NCBI RefSeq assembly: GCF_006094695.1
Contig: NZ_CP035103.1
Location: 2,604,001 to 2,668,000, forward strand
Direction: 5' to 3'
From: Kocuria rosea
Lineage (GTDB): Bacteria > Actinomycetota > Actinomycetes > Actinomycetales > Micrococcaceae
DNA length: 64,000 nt
This document shows, in pieces, positions 8,978 to 17,568 of the stretch. Under the pieces are notes generated by a model. That model was not told the DNA's origin, did not search any database, and was given only the letters and a program-made list of their open reading frames with translations. Numbering within the stretch: the first letter of the stretch is position 1; the number at the start of each line of letters is the position of its first letter. Made by a program: the position numbers and the translations under genes.

Positions 8978-9049
8978 CGGTCAGTGTCTCCTGGGTCGGG
9001 ATGTGGGGGTCGGTGTGCGGCGGCGCCCGGCGGGGCGCCACGGACGTGG

Positions 9050-9084
9050 TCCGGCGCGCGGGGCGGTCCGCTCCGCGCGCCGGA
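9050..9084 (-). other. Intra-operon hairpin after gentisate dioxygenase
   Basis: A perfect 12-bp inverted repeat (9050-9061 and 9073-9084, 11-base loop) begins 10 bases beyond the stop codon of gentisate dioxygenase, inside a 116-base gap before fumarylpyruvate hydrolase. It could partly terminate transcription or protect the 3' end of the dioxygenase message, giving more dioxygenase than later enzymes. The hairpin is seen; the role is inferred. Confidence 0.5.
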
Positions 9085-9093
9085 GGTGCGGTG

Positions 9094-10194
9094 CTACTTC
9101 TCCTCGCCCTCCACGAAGGTGCGGTTGAAGTTCAGCTTCTCGACGATCGGCTGGTCGCCGAACTTGAACAGGTCGAACCCGGTCTCGGCCTGGATCTGCC
9201 AGGCCGTCCAGGACGGGACGACCACCAGGTCGCCCTTCTCCACGACCCGGACCTCGCCGTCGAGCACGAACCGGCCGCGGCCCTCGAAGACCTGGTAGAC
9301 GCTGGAGCCGACCTCCCGCGTCGTGCGGGTCTCGGTGCCGGGGCGGAAGCGGTGGAACTCGGCCCGGATGGTGGGCATGACGTCCCCGCCGGTGGTGGGG
9401 TTCACGAAGCGCACGGCGGCGTGGCCCTGCTCCACGGTGGCGGGGTAGCCCTCGTCCTCGATCGCCAGCTGCTCGGTGAGCGCCCGGTCGGTGTGCTCCC
9501 ACCGGTAGGCCCCGATCGGGGAGGACACGGTGTTGCCCAGACCCGACAGGGGCCGCAGGCCCGGGTGGCACCACAGCCGCTCGCCGCGGGAGAACTCCGG
9601 GGTGGACTCGTCGGTCACCCGGTCGATGCCGAACTCGAAGAACGCGGTGTCGGTGTAGTGCACGAACGGGATGTCGAGGCCGTCGATCCACGCCATGGGC
9701 GCATCGAGCTCGTTGTGGTGGCCGTGGAAGTTCCAGCCCGGGGTGAGCAGGAAGTCCCCGCGGGACATCCGCACCGGGTCGCCGTTGACCACGGTCCACA
9801 CGCCCTCGCCCTCGACCACGAAGCGGAAGGCGTTCTGGGAGTGCCGGTGCTCGGGCGCCACCTCGTGGCCGCCGAGGTACTGGATGGCGCACCACAGGGT
9901 GGGGGTGGCGTACGGGCGCCCGCCCAGACCGGGGTTCGCCAGCGCGATGGCCCTGCGCTCCCCGCCGCGGCCCACGGGCACCAGGTCCCCGGCCCGCTCG
10001 GCCAGCGGCAGCAGGTTCTTCCACTCCCACACGAACGGGACGGCCGCCGAGGCCGGGGCCTCCGGCATGAGGTTGCCGATCTCCGTCCACAGCGGGACCA
10101 TGTGGCCCGACTCGAAGTCCTGGTAGAGGGCGTCGAGCTGGGCCTGCTCCTGAGGCGTGGGGGCCGGGACCGTCATCTGGTTGTCGTGACTCAT
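9094..10194 (-). CDS. Gentisate 1,2-dioxygenase
   Basis: This Fe(II) enzyme opens the ring of gentisate to maleylpyruvate. The 366-residue bicupin has the first metal site in PEHRHSQNAFRFVVEGEG (the H-x-H pair and later acid) followed by LTPGWNFHGHHN, and a degenerate second cupin near YQVFEGRGRFVLDGE and VVPSWTAWQIQ. The ATG at 10194 (MSHDNQ) has a GGAGCTC site upstream; a longer in-frame extension exists but runs through the operator and promoter region, so I rejected it. It is the first gene of the operon, behind an operator at 10296 and a possible -10 (TAGCGT, 10262-10267). Confidence 0.95.
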   Translation of the reverse strand: MSHDNQMTVPAPTPQEQAQLDALYQDFESGHMVPLWTEIGNLMPEAPASAAVPFVWEWKNLLPLAERAGDLVPVGRGGERRAIALANPGLGGRPYATPTLWCAIQYLGGHEVAPEHRHSQNAFRFVVEGEGVWTVVNGDPVRMSRGDFLLTPGWNFHGHHNELDAPMAWIDGLDIPFVHYTDTAFFEFGIDRVTDESTPEFSRGERLWCHPGLRPLSGLGNTVSSPIGAYRWEHTDRALTEQLAIEDEGYPATVEQGHAAVRFVNPTTGGDVMPTIRAEFHRFRPGTETRTTREVGSSVYQVFEGRGRFVLDGEVRVVEKGDLVVVPSWTAWQIQAETGFDLFKFGDQPIVEKLNFNRTFVEGEEK

Positions 10195-10295
10195 GGTGAG
10201 CTCCTCGGTGCTCGCGGGTCGCGGGGCGGACCACCCTGCGCTGTGATGTGAGTTACTGGCCACGCTAGAGCAGGCACCGGCGGGACCGGCAATGA

Positions 10296-10311
10296 ATTCT
10301 GCTGGATGGAA
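10296..10311 (-). promoter_or_regulatory. Operator of the gentisate operon, copy 1
   Basis: Read toward gentisate dioxygenase the site is TTCCATCCAGCAGAAT, identical over 16 bases to the site before the divergent transporter gene. With one flanking base it reads TTTCC-N7-AGAAT, a slightly degenerate inverted repeat close to the ATTCC-N7-GGAAT pattern that I recall for GenR of Corynebacterium. It lies about 29 bases upstream of the probable -10, just above the -35 position, which suits an activator. Confidence 0.75.
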
Positions 10312-10337
10312 ACTTCCTCCGGTGCTCCACGGCCGCT

Positions 10338-11141
10338 TCACCGGGGCCGGCCGGACTCGATCTCCGCGGCGATCTCGCCCTCGATCTCCCGGCACACCTC
10401 CCGCAGCGCCCGGATCACCGCCCGGTCCTCGATCACGCCGGCCCGCTGCACGGGCACGGACACCGACAGGGCGGCCAGGGGGCGCCCCTCGGGATCGCGC
10501 ACGGCGCAGGCCACGGCGGAGACGCCGCGCTCGGCCTCCTCGCGGTTGAAGGCCAGTCCCACGGAGCGGATCATCGCCAGGGACCGGACGAAGGAGCCGA
10601 AGGCGGCCTCGTCCAGGTACTCCCCCACGGTCCGGGCCGAGCCCGTGCGGAACAGCCGCGCGAGGTCCTCCTCGGAGAGGTAGGACAGGAGGAGCTTGCC
10701 CGCGGAGGTGGCGGCCGCCGGGAGGACGGCGCCGCGCCGGTCGCCGACCTTGAGCAGCCCCGCCCCCTCCACGGAGCTGAGGAAGCGGACCGTGGTGCCG
10801 ACCCTGACCATGAGGTTCGTGGTCTCGTGGGTCCGTTCGCTGAGCAGCTCCAGGTAGGGCTGCACGAGAGCGCGCAGCCGGCTGTGCGAGCCGGACTCGG
10901 GGACCGAGACGCCGAGCCCCGGCCCCGCGAGGTAGCGGCGGGAGTCGTCCTGGACGGCGAAGCCGCGGTAGACGAGCATCGACAGGAGGCGGTGCGCGGT
11001 GGAGGGGGCGACGCCCAGCTCCTGCGCCACGTCCTTGAGCCGCACCCCGCCGGAGTCGCGCAGCATCTGGAGCAGGCGCAGGACGTTGTCCACGGACTGC
11101 AGGGAGTAGGCCGGCTTCCGCTCCAGGTCCTGGTTCTGCAC
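10338..11141 (-). CDS. IclR-family regulator of gentisate catabolism (GenR-like)
   Basis: The 267-residue protein has an N-terminal winged helix (LQSVDNVLRLLQML, VRLKDVAQELGVAPSTAHRL) and a C-terminal IclR effector domain of GAF-like fold (LLKVGDRRGAVLPAAATSAGK, AVACAVRDPEGRPLAALSVS). The GTG start at 11141 is 6 bases after a TAGACT hexamer (11148-11153), so it is probably translated without a leader. It sits between the two catabolic transcription units, whose promoters carry the same 16-bp site, and is the obvious regulator. By analogy to corynebacterial GenR it may respond to 3-hydroxybenzoate and gentisate; this is inferred. Confidence 0.9.
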   Translation of the reverse strand: MQNQDLERKPAYSLQSVDNVLRLLQMLRDSGGVRLKDVAQELGVAPSTAHRLLSMLVYRGFAVQDDSRRYLAGPGLGVSVPESGSHSRLRALVQPYLELLSERTHETTNLMVRVGTTVRFLSSVEGAGLLKVGDRRGAVLPAAATSAGKLLLSYLSEEDLARLFRTGSARTVGEYLDEAAFGSFVRSLAMIRSVGLAFNREEAERGVSAVACAVRDPEGRPLAALSVSVPVQRAGVIEDRAVIRALREVCREIEGEIAAEIESGRPR

Positions 11142-11196
11142 GGGCCCAGTCTAGGCGCCCGCCGCACCCCGATGGAGATCCACGACACACCGTTTG

Positions 11197-11212
11197 TTCC
11201 ATCCAGCAGAAT
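11197..11212 (+). promoter_or_regulatory. Operator of the transporter/monooxygenase unit, copy 2
   Basis: TTCCATCCAGCAGAAT, identical to the site at 10296-10311 and in the same orientation relative to its target gene. It is in the 158-base divergent region between the IclR gene and the MFS gene at 11300, about 90 bases before the latter's start. Confidence 0.75.
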
Positions 11213-11299
11213 AAGTTTCGGGGCGTGCCGGTCACGGGCACATCCTGGTGTGACGCGCCGCACGCCGGTGGCGCCCCTCACCTGTGAAACGGAGTCCCG

Positions 11300-12607
11300 A
11301 TGTCCGCAACGGCTCTTGCCGCCGCCGCCCCGCCCGCCCCGGTGGGCCGGCGCGCCCGATGGATCGCCGTGCTGGTCTGCTGGCTGCTCATCGTCTTCGA
11401 CGGCTACGACCTCATCGTCTTCGGCACGGTCAAGCCCTCCCTCATGGAGGAGTGGGGGATGTCCCAGGCGACCGCCGGCACGGTGGGCTCCTCGGCGTTC
11501 CTCGGCATGATGATCGGGGCGGTCTTCGCCGGGCGGCTCTCCGACGGGCTGGGCCGGAAGAAGACGGTCGTCTGGTGCACGGTGGTGTTCTCCCTGGCGA
11601 CCGTGGCGTGCGCCGTGGCCCCCGACGAGTGGGTCTTCGCGCTGCTGCGCCTCGTGGCGGGGCTCGGCCTGGGCGGTCTCGTGCCCTCGGCCAACGCCCT
11701 CGCCGCGGACTTCATCCCGCCCCGGTGGCGCTCGGCCATGGCCACGCTCATGATGTCCGGCGTGCCGATCGGCGGCTCGCTCGCCGCCCTGACCGGCATC
11801 CCCGTGATCCCGGCGGACTGGCTCGGCTGGGAGGGCTGGCGGTGGATGTTCGTCTTCCCCGTCCTGGCCCTCGTCGTGCTCGTGCCCGTGGCCCTGAAGG
11901 TGATCCCCGCCGACCCCGGCCCGGAGCAGCGGGCCGCCGCGGCCGCCGCGCAGATGCACGGGCCCGGCTTCGGGTCCCTGCTCCGCCCGCCCCACCTGAC
12001 CATGAGCATCCTGTTCGCCGCCGCCACCCTCGCGACCCTCTTCGCCTGGTACGGGCTGGGCACCGAGCTGCCGAACCTCATGCGGCTGCAGGGCGCGCAG
12101 ATCGGCGGGGCCCTGACGTTCGCGCTCGTCCTCAATCTCGGCGCGGTGCTGGGCTCCGTGCTCACGGCCTGGGCCGGGGACCGGTTCGGTCCGGTGCTCA
12201 CCGGCGCCGTCGCCTCGGGCGCCGCCGCGGCCGGGCTGCTCGTGATCATGGTCGTCGGCGACGAGCCGGTCTGGCTGATCTACCTGATGCTCGTGCTCGC
12301 CGGTGTCGGCACGCACGGCACGCAGTCCCTGATCATCGGCGCCATCACCCTGTACTACCCGGACAGCCTCCGCGGCACCGCGCTCGGCTGGGCCCTGGGC
12401 GTGGGGCGCATCGGCGCCGTCCTCGCCCCGCAGACGGCGGGGCTCGTGCTCGGCGCCTACGCCGACCCCGCCGACGGCGTCCACCCCGTGTTCCTCCTCT
12501 TCGCGGGTGCGGCGGCCGTCGCCACGGTCCTGCAGTTCGCCCTCCTGCCCGTCATCACCAAGGCCCGCCAGGCGCCCCGGGTCGTACGGACCCAGCCGGT
12601 CGCCTGA
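11300..12607 (+). CDS. MFS transporter for 3-hydroxybenzoate/gentisate (GenK-like, AAHS)
   Basis: This is a 435-residue twelve-helix MFS protein. Helix 1 carries LIVFDGYDLIVFG and the 2-3 loop GRLSDGLGRKKT, with LRLVAGLGLGGLVPSANAL in helix 4, matching the aromatic acid:H+ symporter family. A GGAG site lies 7 bases before the ATG. It precedes the 3-hydroxybenzoate 6-monooxygenase gene by 34 bases, and both follow the shared operator. It probably imports 3-hydroxybenzoate and/or gentisate; the substrate is inferred from context. Confidence 0.9.
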   Translation: MSATALAAAAPPAPVGRRARWIAVLVCWLLIVFDGYDLIVFGTVKPSLMEEWGMSQATAGTVGSSAFLGMMIGAVFAGRLSDGLGRKKTVVWCTVVFSLATVACAVAPDEWVFALLRLVAGLGLGGLVPSANALAADFIPPRWRSAMATLMMSGVPIGGSLAALTGIPVIPADWLGWEGWRWMFVFPVLALVVLVPVALKVIPADPGPEQRAAAAAAQMHGPGFGSLLRPPHLTMSILFAAATLATLFAWYGLGTELPNLMRLQGAQIGGALTFALVLNLGAVLGSVLTAWAGDRFGPVLTGAVASGAAAAGLLVIMVVGDEPVWLIYLMLVLAGVGTHGTQSLIIGAITLYYPDSLRGTALGWALGVGRIGAVLAPQTAGLVLGAYADPADGVHPVFLLFAGAAAVATVLQFALLPVITKARQAPRVVRTQPVA

Positions 12608-12641
12608 CACCGTCCAGCACAGCTCGAAAGGAATCACCACC

Positions 12642-13916
12642 ATGGCACAGCACACCAAGGTCCTCGTCATCGGAGGCGGCATCGGCGGCTTCGGCAACGC
12701 CCTCGCCCTGCGCCGGCTCGGCGCGGAGGTCGAGCTCGTGGAGCAGGCCCCCGAGTTCGGGGAGGTCGGCGCCGGCCTGCAGATGTCACCCAACGCCACC
12801 CGCCTGCTGCGCGAGTGGGGGGTGCTCGACCGGGCCGTCGAGACCGGCGTGGCCCCCCGGTACATCGTCTTCCGCGACGCCCTCACGGGCGAGGAGCTGC
12901 TGCGGGAGGACGTCACCGGCGAGTACTACGAGCGCTACGGCGCCCCCTACATCGTGGCCCACCGCTCGGACCTGCACCGCCTGCTCATGGAGGAGTGCGC
13001 CGAGCTCGGCGTGAACCTGCACAACAACGTCCGGGTGGCGAAGACCGAGAACGTGGAGGTCGACGGGCGCGCCGTGGCCCGGGCGACCGCGGACGACGGC
13101 CGGGTCTTCGAGGCGGACGCGATCGTCGCCGCGGACGGGATCAGGTCCGTGGTCCGCGCGCAGCTCTCCGACGACCAGCCCGTCGGCTCCGAGTACGTGG
13201 CCTACCGCGGCGCGCTGCCGATCTCGCAGATCACCCACGCCGGGGACATGGAGGCCGTGGTCGTGTGGATGGGCCCCGAGTGCCACCTCGTGCAGTACCC
13301 GCTGCGCCAGGGAGAGCTGTTCAACACCGTGGCCGTCTACCGCTCGCCGTCCTTCGCCGCCGGTCAGCTCGTCTACGAGGGCGACGCCGAGCTGCGCGAG
13401 GCCTACCGGGACTGCGTGCCGGAGGTCCGGGCGGCGCTCGACAACCTCAGCCACGTGCAGCGCTGGCCCATGTTCGACCGCGTGCCGATCGAGAACTGGG
13501 TGGACGGCAACATCGCCCTGGCCGGCGACGCCGCGCACCCGATGCTGCAGTACCTCGCCCAGGGCGCCTGCCAGGCCCTCGAGGACGCCGCCGCCCTGGA
13601 GGCCATCGCCGCGCGGTCCGTGTTCGCGGACCCGGAGCACCACGACGCCTCCCGGTGGAACGCCGTGTTCCGGGAGTACAACGCCGTCCGCCAGCCGCGC
13701 ACCGCGCGGATCCAGACGACGGCGCGGGTGTGGGGCGAGTCCTGGCACCTCACCGGCCCGGTCGAGCGGACCGTGCGCAACATGCTGTGGAAGTCCGCGG
13801 ACCGGCACGGCATCTGGGACTACACCGACTGGCTCTACGGGGAGCAGGACTACACCGGCGCCGAGGCCGGCGACCGGGCCGAGGTCCGGCGCGTCGACGC
13901 GAGCACGGCCGGCTGA
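12642..13916 (+). CDS. 3-hydroxybenzoate 6-monooxygenase (FAD)
   Basis: This flavoprotein hydroxylates 3-hydroxybenzoate to gentisate using NAD(P)H and oxygen, feeding the dioxygenase encoded on the other strand. The 424-residue protein begins with the dinucleotide-binding GGGIGGFGNALALRRLG (residues 9-25), has the DG motif in VAADGIRSVVR and the second FAD motif LAGDAAHPMLQYLAQGACQA, where the ribityl-binding Asp is seen. The ATG at 12642 has GAAAGGA upstream; an upstream extension overlaps the transporter gene and is rejected. Salicylate hydroxylases share this fold, but the gentisate genes beside it favour the 3-hydroxybenzoate assignment. Confidence 0.9.
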   Translation: MAQHTKVLVIGGGIGGFGNALALRRLGAEVELVEQAPEFGEVGAGLQMSPNATRLLREWGVLDRAVETGVAPRYIVFRDALTGEELLREDVTGEYYERYGAPYIVAHRSDLHRLLMEECAELGVNLHNNVRVAKTENVEVDGRAVARATADDGRVFEADAIVAADGIRSVVRAQLSDDQPVGSEYVAYRGALPISQITHAGDMEAVVVWMGPECHLVQYPLRQGELFNTVAVYRSPSFAAGQLVYEGDAELREAYRDCVPEVRAALDNLSHVQRWPMFDRVPIENWVDGNIALAGDAAHPMLQYLAQGACQALEDAAALEAIAARSVFADPEHHDASRWNAVFREYNAVRQPRTARIQTTARVWGESWHLTGPVERTVRNMLWKSADRHGIWDYTDWLYGEQDYTGAEAGDRAEVRRVDASTAG

Positions 13917-13952
13917 GCCCGTCCCCGCGCCGGCCGGACCCGGCGCCGGCAC

Positions 13953-13992
13953 GCGGGAGGCCCCGGCACCTCGAGGTGCCGGGGCCTCCCGC
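13953..13992. terminator. Bidirectional terminator, 40-bp perfect palindrome
   Basis: Two perfect 20-base arms meet at CTC/GAG with no separate loop. It lies between the convergent monooxygenase and GNAT genes and can end transcription in both directions. No T-run is present. Confidence 0.8.
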
Positions 13993-14015
13993 GGGCCGGT
14001 GCTCGGCCCGTGCGC

Positions 14016-14996
14016 TCAGTCCCCGGCCTCCGCGAGGACGACGGAGGTCTCCACGACCGTGGCGGCGCCGGCCGCCAGGAGGTTGTCGACGACGGCGGTC
14101 AGCGGCTCCATCGACCCGTCCACCTGGAACTGCACGGGGTGGTGGTGGGCCAGCAGCGCGAGCAGCTGCTCGAGCGCGGGACCTGCCGCGGCGTCCCCCG
14201 GCGTCCAGCCGAGCACGACGTGGGCGGGCTCGTCCGGCCCGTCCTCAGGGGCGGGGGCGCCGGGGGCGGCGTCGAGCTCGACGGGCCGGTAGCTCACGGC
14301 GAACGCGGAGATCCTGCCCCGCTCCCCCGGGCCCACGCCGTTGCGCAGCACGAGCGCCCCGAAGGCGTGCGCGGCGTCGGAGAGGAACAGCTGGTTGACC
14401 CGTCCCACGGACAGGTCCGCCGGCTCGTCCCAGGCGTGCACGGCCCGGTAGAACGCCCACAGCGCCCGGGTCAGCTCGACCGAGCCGGTGGCCAGGTCCT
14501 CGACGGCCTGCGCCGGTGTCCCGTCGGGGTGCTCCCGCAGCGGCTGGAGGGGCAGGGCCCCGGCCGCCACCCGGACCACGCGCGAGTCCTGGACGGGGTC
14601 CAGGCCGGCGGCCCGGGCAAAGCGCTCGCCGGCCGAGCCGGGCGCCGCCTTCGTGCGCAGGGCCTGCACGCCCGAGGGCGAGCCCGCCGCCTCGGTGCGC
14701 AGCCGCTCCAGCAGGGCCCGCCCGAGCCCTTCGCCGCGGCGGTCGGGGGCGACCTCCACGTAGGCCCACAGCCTCGAGGGGTGCAGCGCCGACTCGTAGA
14801 CCGTGCCGGCGGCGACCGGCACGCCGGAGTCCTCCGCCACGACCGTGCGGGACCACGGGGCGTCGTCGTCGGGGCGCAGGGTCGCCCGGAAGGCGGCGGC
14901 CGGGGGCGTCTCCGGGTCGGGCCACACCTCGAGCAGCCGCAGGTCGTCCCCGTCCCGCCAGGGCCGCAGCCCGGAGCCGGTCAGCGCGCCGCTCAT
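14016..14996 (-). CDS. GNAT-family N-acetyltransferase
   Basis: The 326-residue protein has a GNAT core: VEVAPDRRGEGLGRALLERL carries the acetyl-CoA-binding R/Q-x-x-G-x-G/A pattern (about residues 77-96). The remaining 200 residues look like a second, degenerate acetyltransferase lobe (LSVGRVNQLFL, AHVVLGWTPGD), a double-GNAT layout seen in mycothiol synthase-like and other actinobacterial proteins. Its ATG overlaps the glyS stop by one base (TGATG), so it is translationally coupled to glyS. The substrate is unknown. Confidence 0.8.
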   Translation of the reverse strand: MSGALTGSGLRPWRDGDDLRLLEVWPDPETPPAAAFRATLRPDDDAPWSRTVVAEDSGVPVAAGTVYESALHPSRLWAYVEVAPDRRGEGLGRALLERLRTEAAGSPSGVQALRTKAAPGSAGERFARAAGLDPVQDSRVVRVAAGALPLQPLREHPDGTPAQAVEDLATGSVELTRALWAFYRAVHAWDEPADLSVGRVNQLFLSDAAHAFGALVLRNGVGPGERGRISAFAVSYRPVELDAAPGAPAPEDGPDEPAHVVLGWTPGDAAAGPALEQLLALLAHHHPVQFQVDGSMEPLTAVVDNLLAAGAATVVETSVVLAEAGD

Positions 14997-16378
14997 CAGC
15001 GGACGAGCTTCCCGGCGAGGTAGGACTTCACCTGGTCGAGGGCCACGCGCTCCTGGGTCATCGCGTCCCGCTCGCGGATGGTCACGGCCTGGTCCTCGAG
15101 GGTGTCGAAGTCCACCGTGATGCAGAACGGGGTGCCGATCTCGTCCTGGCGGCGGTAGCGGCGCCCGATCGCCCCCGAGTCGTCGAAGTCGATGTTCCAG
15201 TTCCGGCGCAGCTCGGCGGCCAGGTCCTTGGCCTTCGGCGAGAGGTCCTCGTTGCGGGACAGCGGCAGCACCGCGGCCTTGACCGGGGCCAGGCGCGGGT
15301 CCAGCTTGAGGACCGTGCGCTTGTCCACCCCGCCCTTCGAGTTGGGCGCCTCGTCCTCGGTGTACGCGTCCACGAGGAAGGCCATCATCGACCGGGTCAG
15401 GCCGAAGGACGGCTCGATCACGTACGGGACGTAGCGCTCGTTGGTCTGCTGGTCGAAGTAGCTGAGGTCCGTGTTGGAGTGCTCGTTGTGCACGCCGAGG
15501 TCGTAGTCGGTCCGGTTGGCCACGCCCATGAGCTCGCCCCACGGGTTGCCCTGGAAGCCGAACCGGTACTCGATGTCGATGGTGCCGGCGGAGTAGTGCG
15601 CCCGGTCGTCCTCGGGGACGTCGTAGCGGCGCATGTGGTCCGGGTCGATGCCCAGGTCCGTGAACCAGTTCCAGCACGCCTCGACCCACTCGTCGAAGAA
15701 GTGTCCGGCCTCGGACGGGTGGGTGAAGTACTCGATCTCCATCTGCTCGAACTCGCGCGTGCGGAAGATGAAGTTGCCCGGGGTGATCTCGTTGCGGAAC
15801 GCCTTGCCGATCTGCCCGATGCCGAACGGCGGCTTCTTCCGGGCGGCGGTGACCACGTTGTTGAAGTTCACGAAGATGCCCTGGGCGGTCTCGGGCCGCA
15901 GGTAGTGCAGGCCCTCCTGGTTGTCGACCGGGCCGAGGAACGTCTTGAGCAGCCCGGAGAACTGCTGCGGATCGGTCCACTGGCCCTTGGTCCCGCAGTT
16001 GGGGCAGGGGATCTCGGCCATGCCGTTCTCGGGGGCGCGGCCCTTCTTCTCCTCGAAGGCCTCGACCAGGTGGTCCTGGCGGGCGCGCTTGTGGCAGGAG
16101 GTGCACTCCACGAGCGGGTCCGTGAAGGTCGCCACGTGACCCGAGGCCTCCCACACGGCCTTCGGGAGGATGATCGAGGAGTCGAGGCCCACCATGTCCT
16201 CGCGCCCGCGCACGAAGGTCTGCCACCACTCGTGCTTGATGTTCTCCTTGAGCTCCGCGCCGAGGGGCCCGTAGTCCCAGGCGGAGCGGGAACCGCCGTA
16301 GATCTCACCCGCCTGGAACACGAAACCGCGGCGCTTGGCCAGCGAGATGACGTTGTCCAGCGTGGACTTGGGGGCCAT
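14996..16378 (-). CDS. glyS: Glycyl-tRNA synthetase (homodimeric type)
   Basis: GlyRS charges tRNA-Gly. This is the single-chain alpha2 type, 460 residues, with class II motif 1 around [19 protein letters not shown], motif 2 at [21 protein letters not shown] and motif 3 at [29 protein letters not shown] is characteristic. Its C-terminal anticodon-binding domain ends in [16 protein letters not shown]. The leader of about 130 bases contains a weak GAGGACG/CGTCCTC dyad but no T-box features. A TACCCT -10 is possible near 16515-16520. It is followed by the coupled GNAT gene. Confidence 0.97.
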   Translation of the reverse strand: MAPKSTLDNVISLAKRRGFVFQAGEIYGGSRSAWDYGPLGAELKENIKHEWWQTFVRGREDMVGLDSSIILPKAVWEASGHVATFTDPLVECTSCHKRARQDHLVEAFEEKKGRAPENGMAEIPCPNCGTKGQWTDPQQFSGLLKTFLGPVDNQEGLHYLRPETAQGIFVNFNNVVTAARKKPPFGIGQIGKAFRNEITPGNFIFRTREFEQMEIEYFTHPSEAGHFFDEWVEACWNWFTDLGIDPDHMRRYDVPEDDRAHYSAGTIDIEYRFGFQGNPWGELMGVANRTDYDLGVHNEHSNTDLSYFDQQTNERYVPYVIEPSFGLTRSMMAFLVDAYTEDEAPNSKGGVDKRTVLKLDPRLAPVKAAVLPLSRNEDLSPKAKDLAAELRRNWNIDFDDSGAIGRRYRRQDEIGTPFCITVDFDTLEDQAVTIRERDAMTQERVALDQVKSYLAGKLVR

Positions 16379-16574
16379 GTGGGATTCCTCCAGGGTCTCG
16401 CCCGACCGCCGGCTGCGGACGCGCGTGGTGGGTGGTGTGGCCCGGCGGTGCGCCGGGCGGGGACCGGCCGTCGTCGGCCGTCACGAACGAGGACGCCGCG
16501 GGCGACGTCCTCGTCCCAGGGTAGCCAATTCCCGCCGTGCCCGCCGACCGGACGGGACCTGGGACAATGGGGGC

Positions 16575-16817
16575 ATGACGACTCCCCAGCAGCCCGGCGG
16601 CCCCGACGAACTGCCCATCCGCGACGACATGATCCGGCTGGGCCAGGCGCTCAAGCTGGCGAACCTCGCCGAGGACGGGGCGCACGCCCGGGGCCTGGTG
16701 GAGGACGGTCAGGTCTCGGTCAACGGCGAGGTCGAGACGCGGCGCGGCCGGCAGCTGCACCCGGGGGACGTCGTCTCCGCCGGGGGCGCCTCGGTGCGGA
16801 TCACCGCGGGCGGCTGA
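16575..16817 (+). CDS. S4-domain RNA-binding protein (YbcJ/RlbA-like)
   Basis: This 80-residue protein consists essentially of one S4 fold: RDDMIRLGQALKLANLAEDG, ARGLVEDGQVSVNGEVETRR and GRQLHPGDVVSAGG contain the conserved helix-turn and beta elements. Small free-standing S4 proteins bind structured RNA, often ribosomal, but the target is not known. The start is leaderless-like (GACAAT at 16563-16568, then 6 bases to ATG). Its 3' end overlaps the convergent esterase gene by 17 bases. Confidence 0.88.
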   Translation: MTTPQQPGGPDELPIRDDMIRLGQALKLANLAEDGAHARGLVEDGQVSVNGEVETRRGRQLHPGDVVSAGGASVRITAGG

Positions 16818-17487
16818 CCGGGCGGTCCGGGTCCCCCAGCACCACCTGGGTGAGGTACTCGCGCACGTGCCCCACCTCCTGCGGGCTGATCCCGTGGCCG
16901 ACCCCGGTGTAGTGCACCTTCATGACGTCGGCGTGCTCCAGCGCCCACTCGGCGGTGGAGTCGACGAGCTCCTGCGGGATGACCGGGTCCTGCGGGTCAC
17001 GGCCCCAGAACATCCGCAGCGGCCGCTCCCGCAGCTGCTCGTCGGCGAACAGGGGGTGCTCGCCGGGGACCACGAAGCCGGAGAGCCCCACCACGGCGGC
17101 GATCTCGCCCGGCATGTGCCGGGCGAGGGACGTGGCCATGGCCATGCCCTGCGAGAACCCCAGCAGCGTGGTGCTGGGGTGGTCCGCGGCCAGCTCCCGC
17201 AGCCACGCCGCGACGGGCTCCACGGCCTCGGCCACCCGGTCGAGGGAGAAGCTGAGGTCCGCGGCGAGCGGGAACCACTGGTAGCCGAACCCGGCGGGCT
17301 GGGGAGCGCGCACGGACGCCACGCTGAACTCGCCTGGCAGGGCCGGGACGAGACCCATGAGGTCCTGCTCGTGCGAGCCGTAGCCGTGCAGGAGCACGAG
17401 CAGCGGGGTGCCGGGGCGGGCGTCGGCGTCCCTGCTCCACACGGCGAAGGGGGTGGCGGTCCCGGTCGGGACGGTGGCGTCGGTCAT
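16801..17487 (-). CDS. Carboxylesterase/phospholipase family alpha/beta hydrolase
   Basis: The 228-residue protein matches the small serine carboxylesterase family (YpfH/acyl-protein thioesterase-like). The oxyanion region is LLVLLHGYGSHEQDL, the nucleophile is in LLGFSQGMAMA, the acid in WGRDPQDPVIP and the histidine in YTGVGHGISPQE. There is no signal peptide, so it acts in the cytoplasm on short-chain esters; the natural substrate is unknown. The ATG at 17487 follows a CACACT hexamer by 6 bases (leaderless type). The longer upstream frame overlaps the opposite gene and is rejected. Confidence 0.9.
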   Translation of the reverse strand: MTDATVPTGTATPFAVWSRDADARPGTPLLVLLHGYGSHEQDLMGLVPALPGEFSVASVRAPQPAGFGYQWFPLAADLSFSLDRVAEAVEPVAAWLRELAADHPSTTLLGFSQGMAMATSLARHMPGEIAAVVGLSGFVVPGEHPLFADEQLRERPLRMFWGRDPQDPVIPQELVDSTAEWALEHADVMKVHYTGVGHGISPQEVGHVREYLTQVVLGDPDRPVSRPR

Positions 17488-17568
17488 GGCACCAGTGTGC
17501 CACCCGGTCCCGGGGCCCGCGGCGCGGGCGCGTGGACGCCCGCCGGGCCCGGTGGTAGACCGGGAGGC

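Noticed and set aside
9094..11241. A single 715-residue protein covering gentisate dioxygenase and the region above it
   Set aside because: The N-terminal extension is antisense-like frame of the IclR gene and crosses the operator; the cupin protein starts at 10194 with its own ribosome site.
16379..16574. Possible T-box or other riboswitch before glyS
   Set aside because: Only a weak 7-bp dyad is seen; no T-box sequence or specifier stem could be found.
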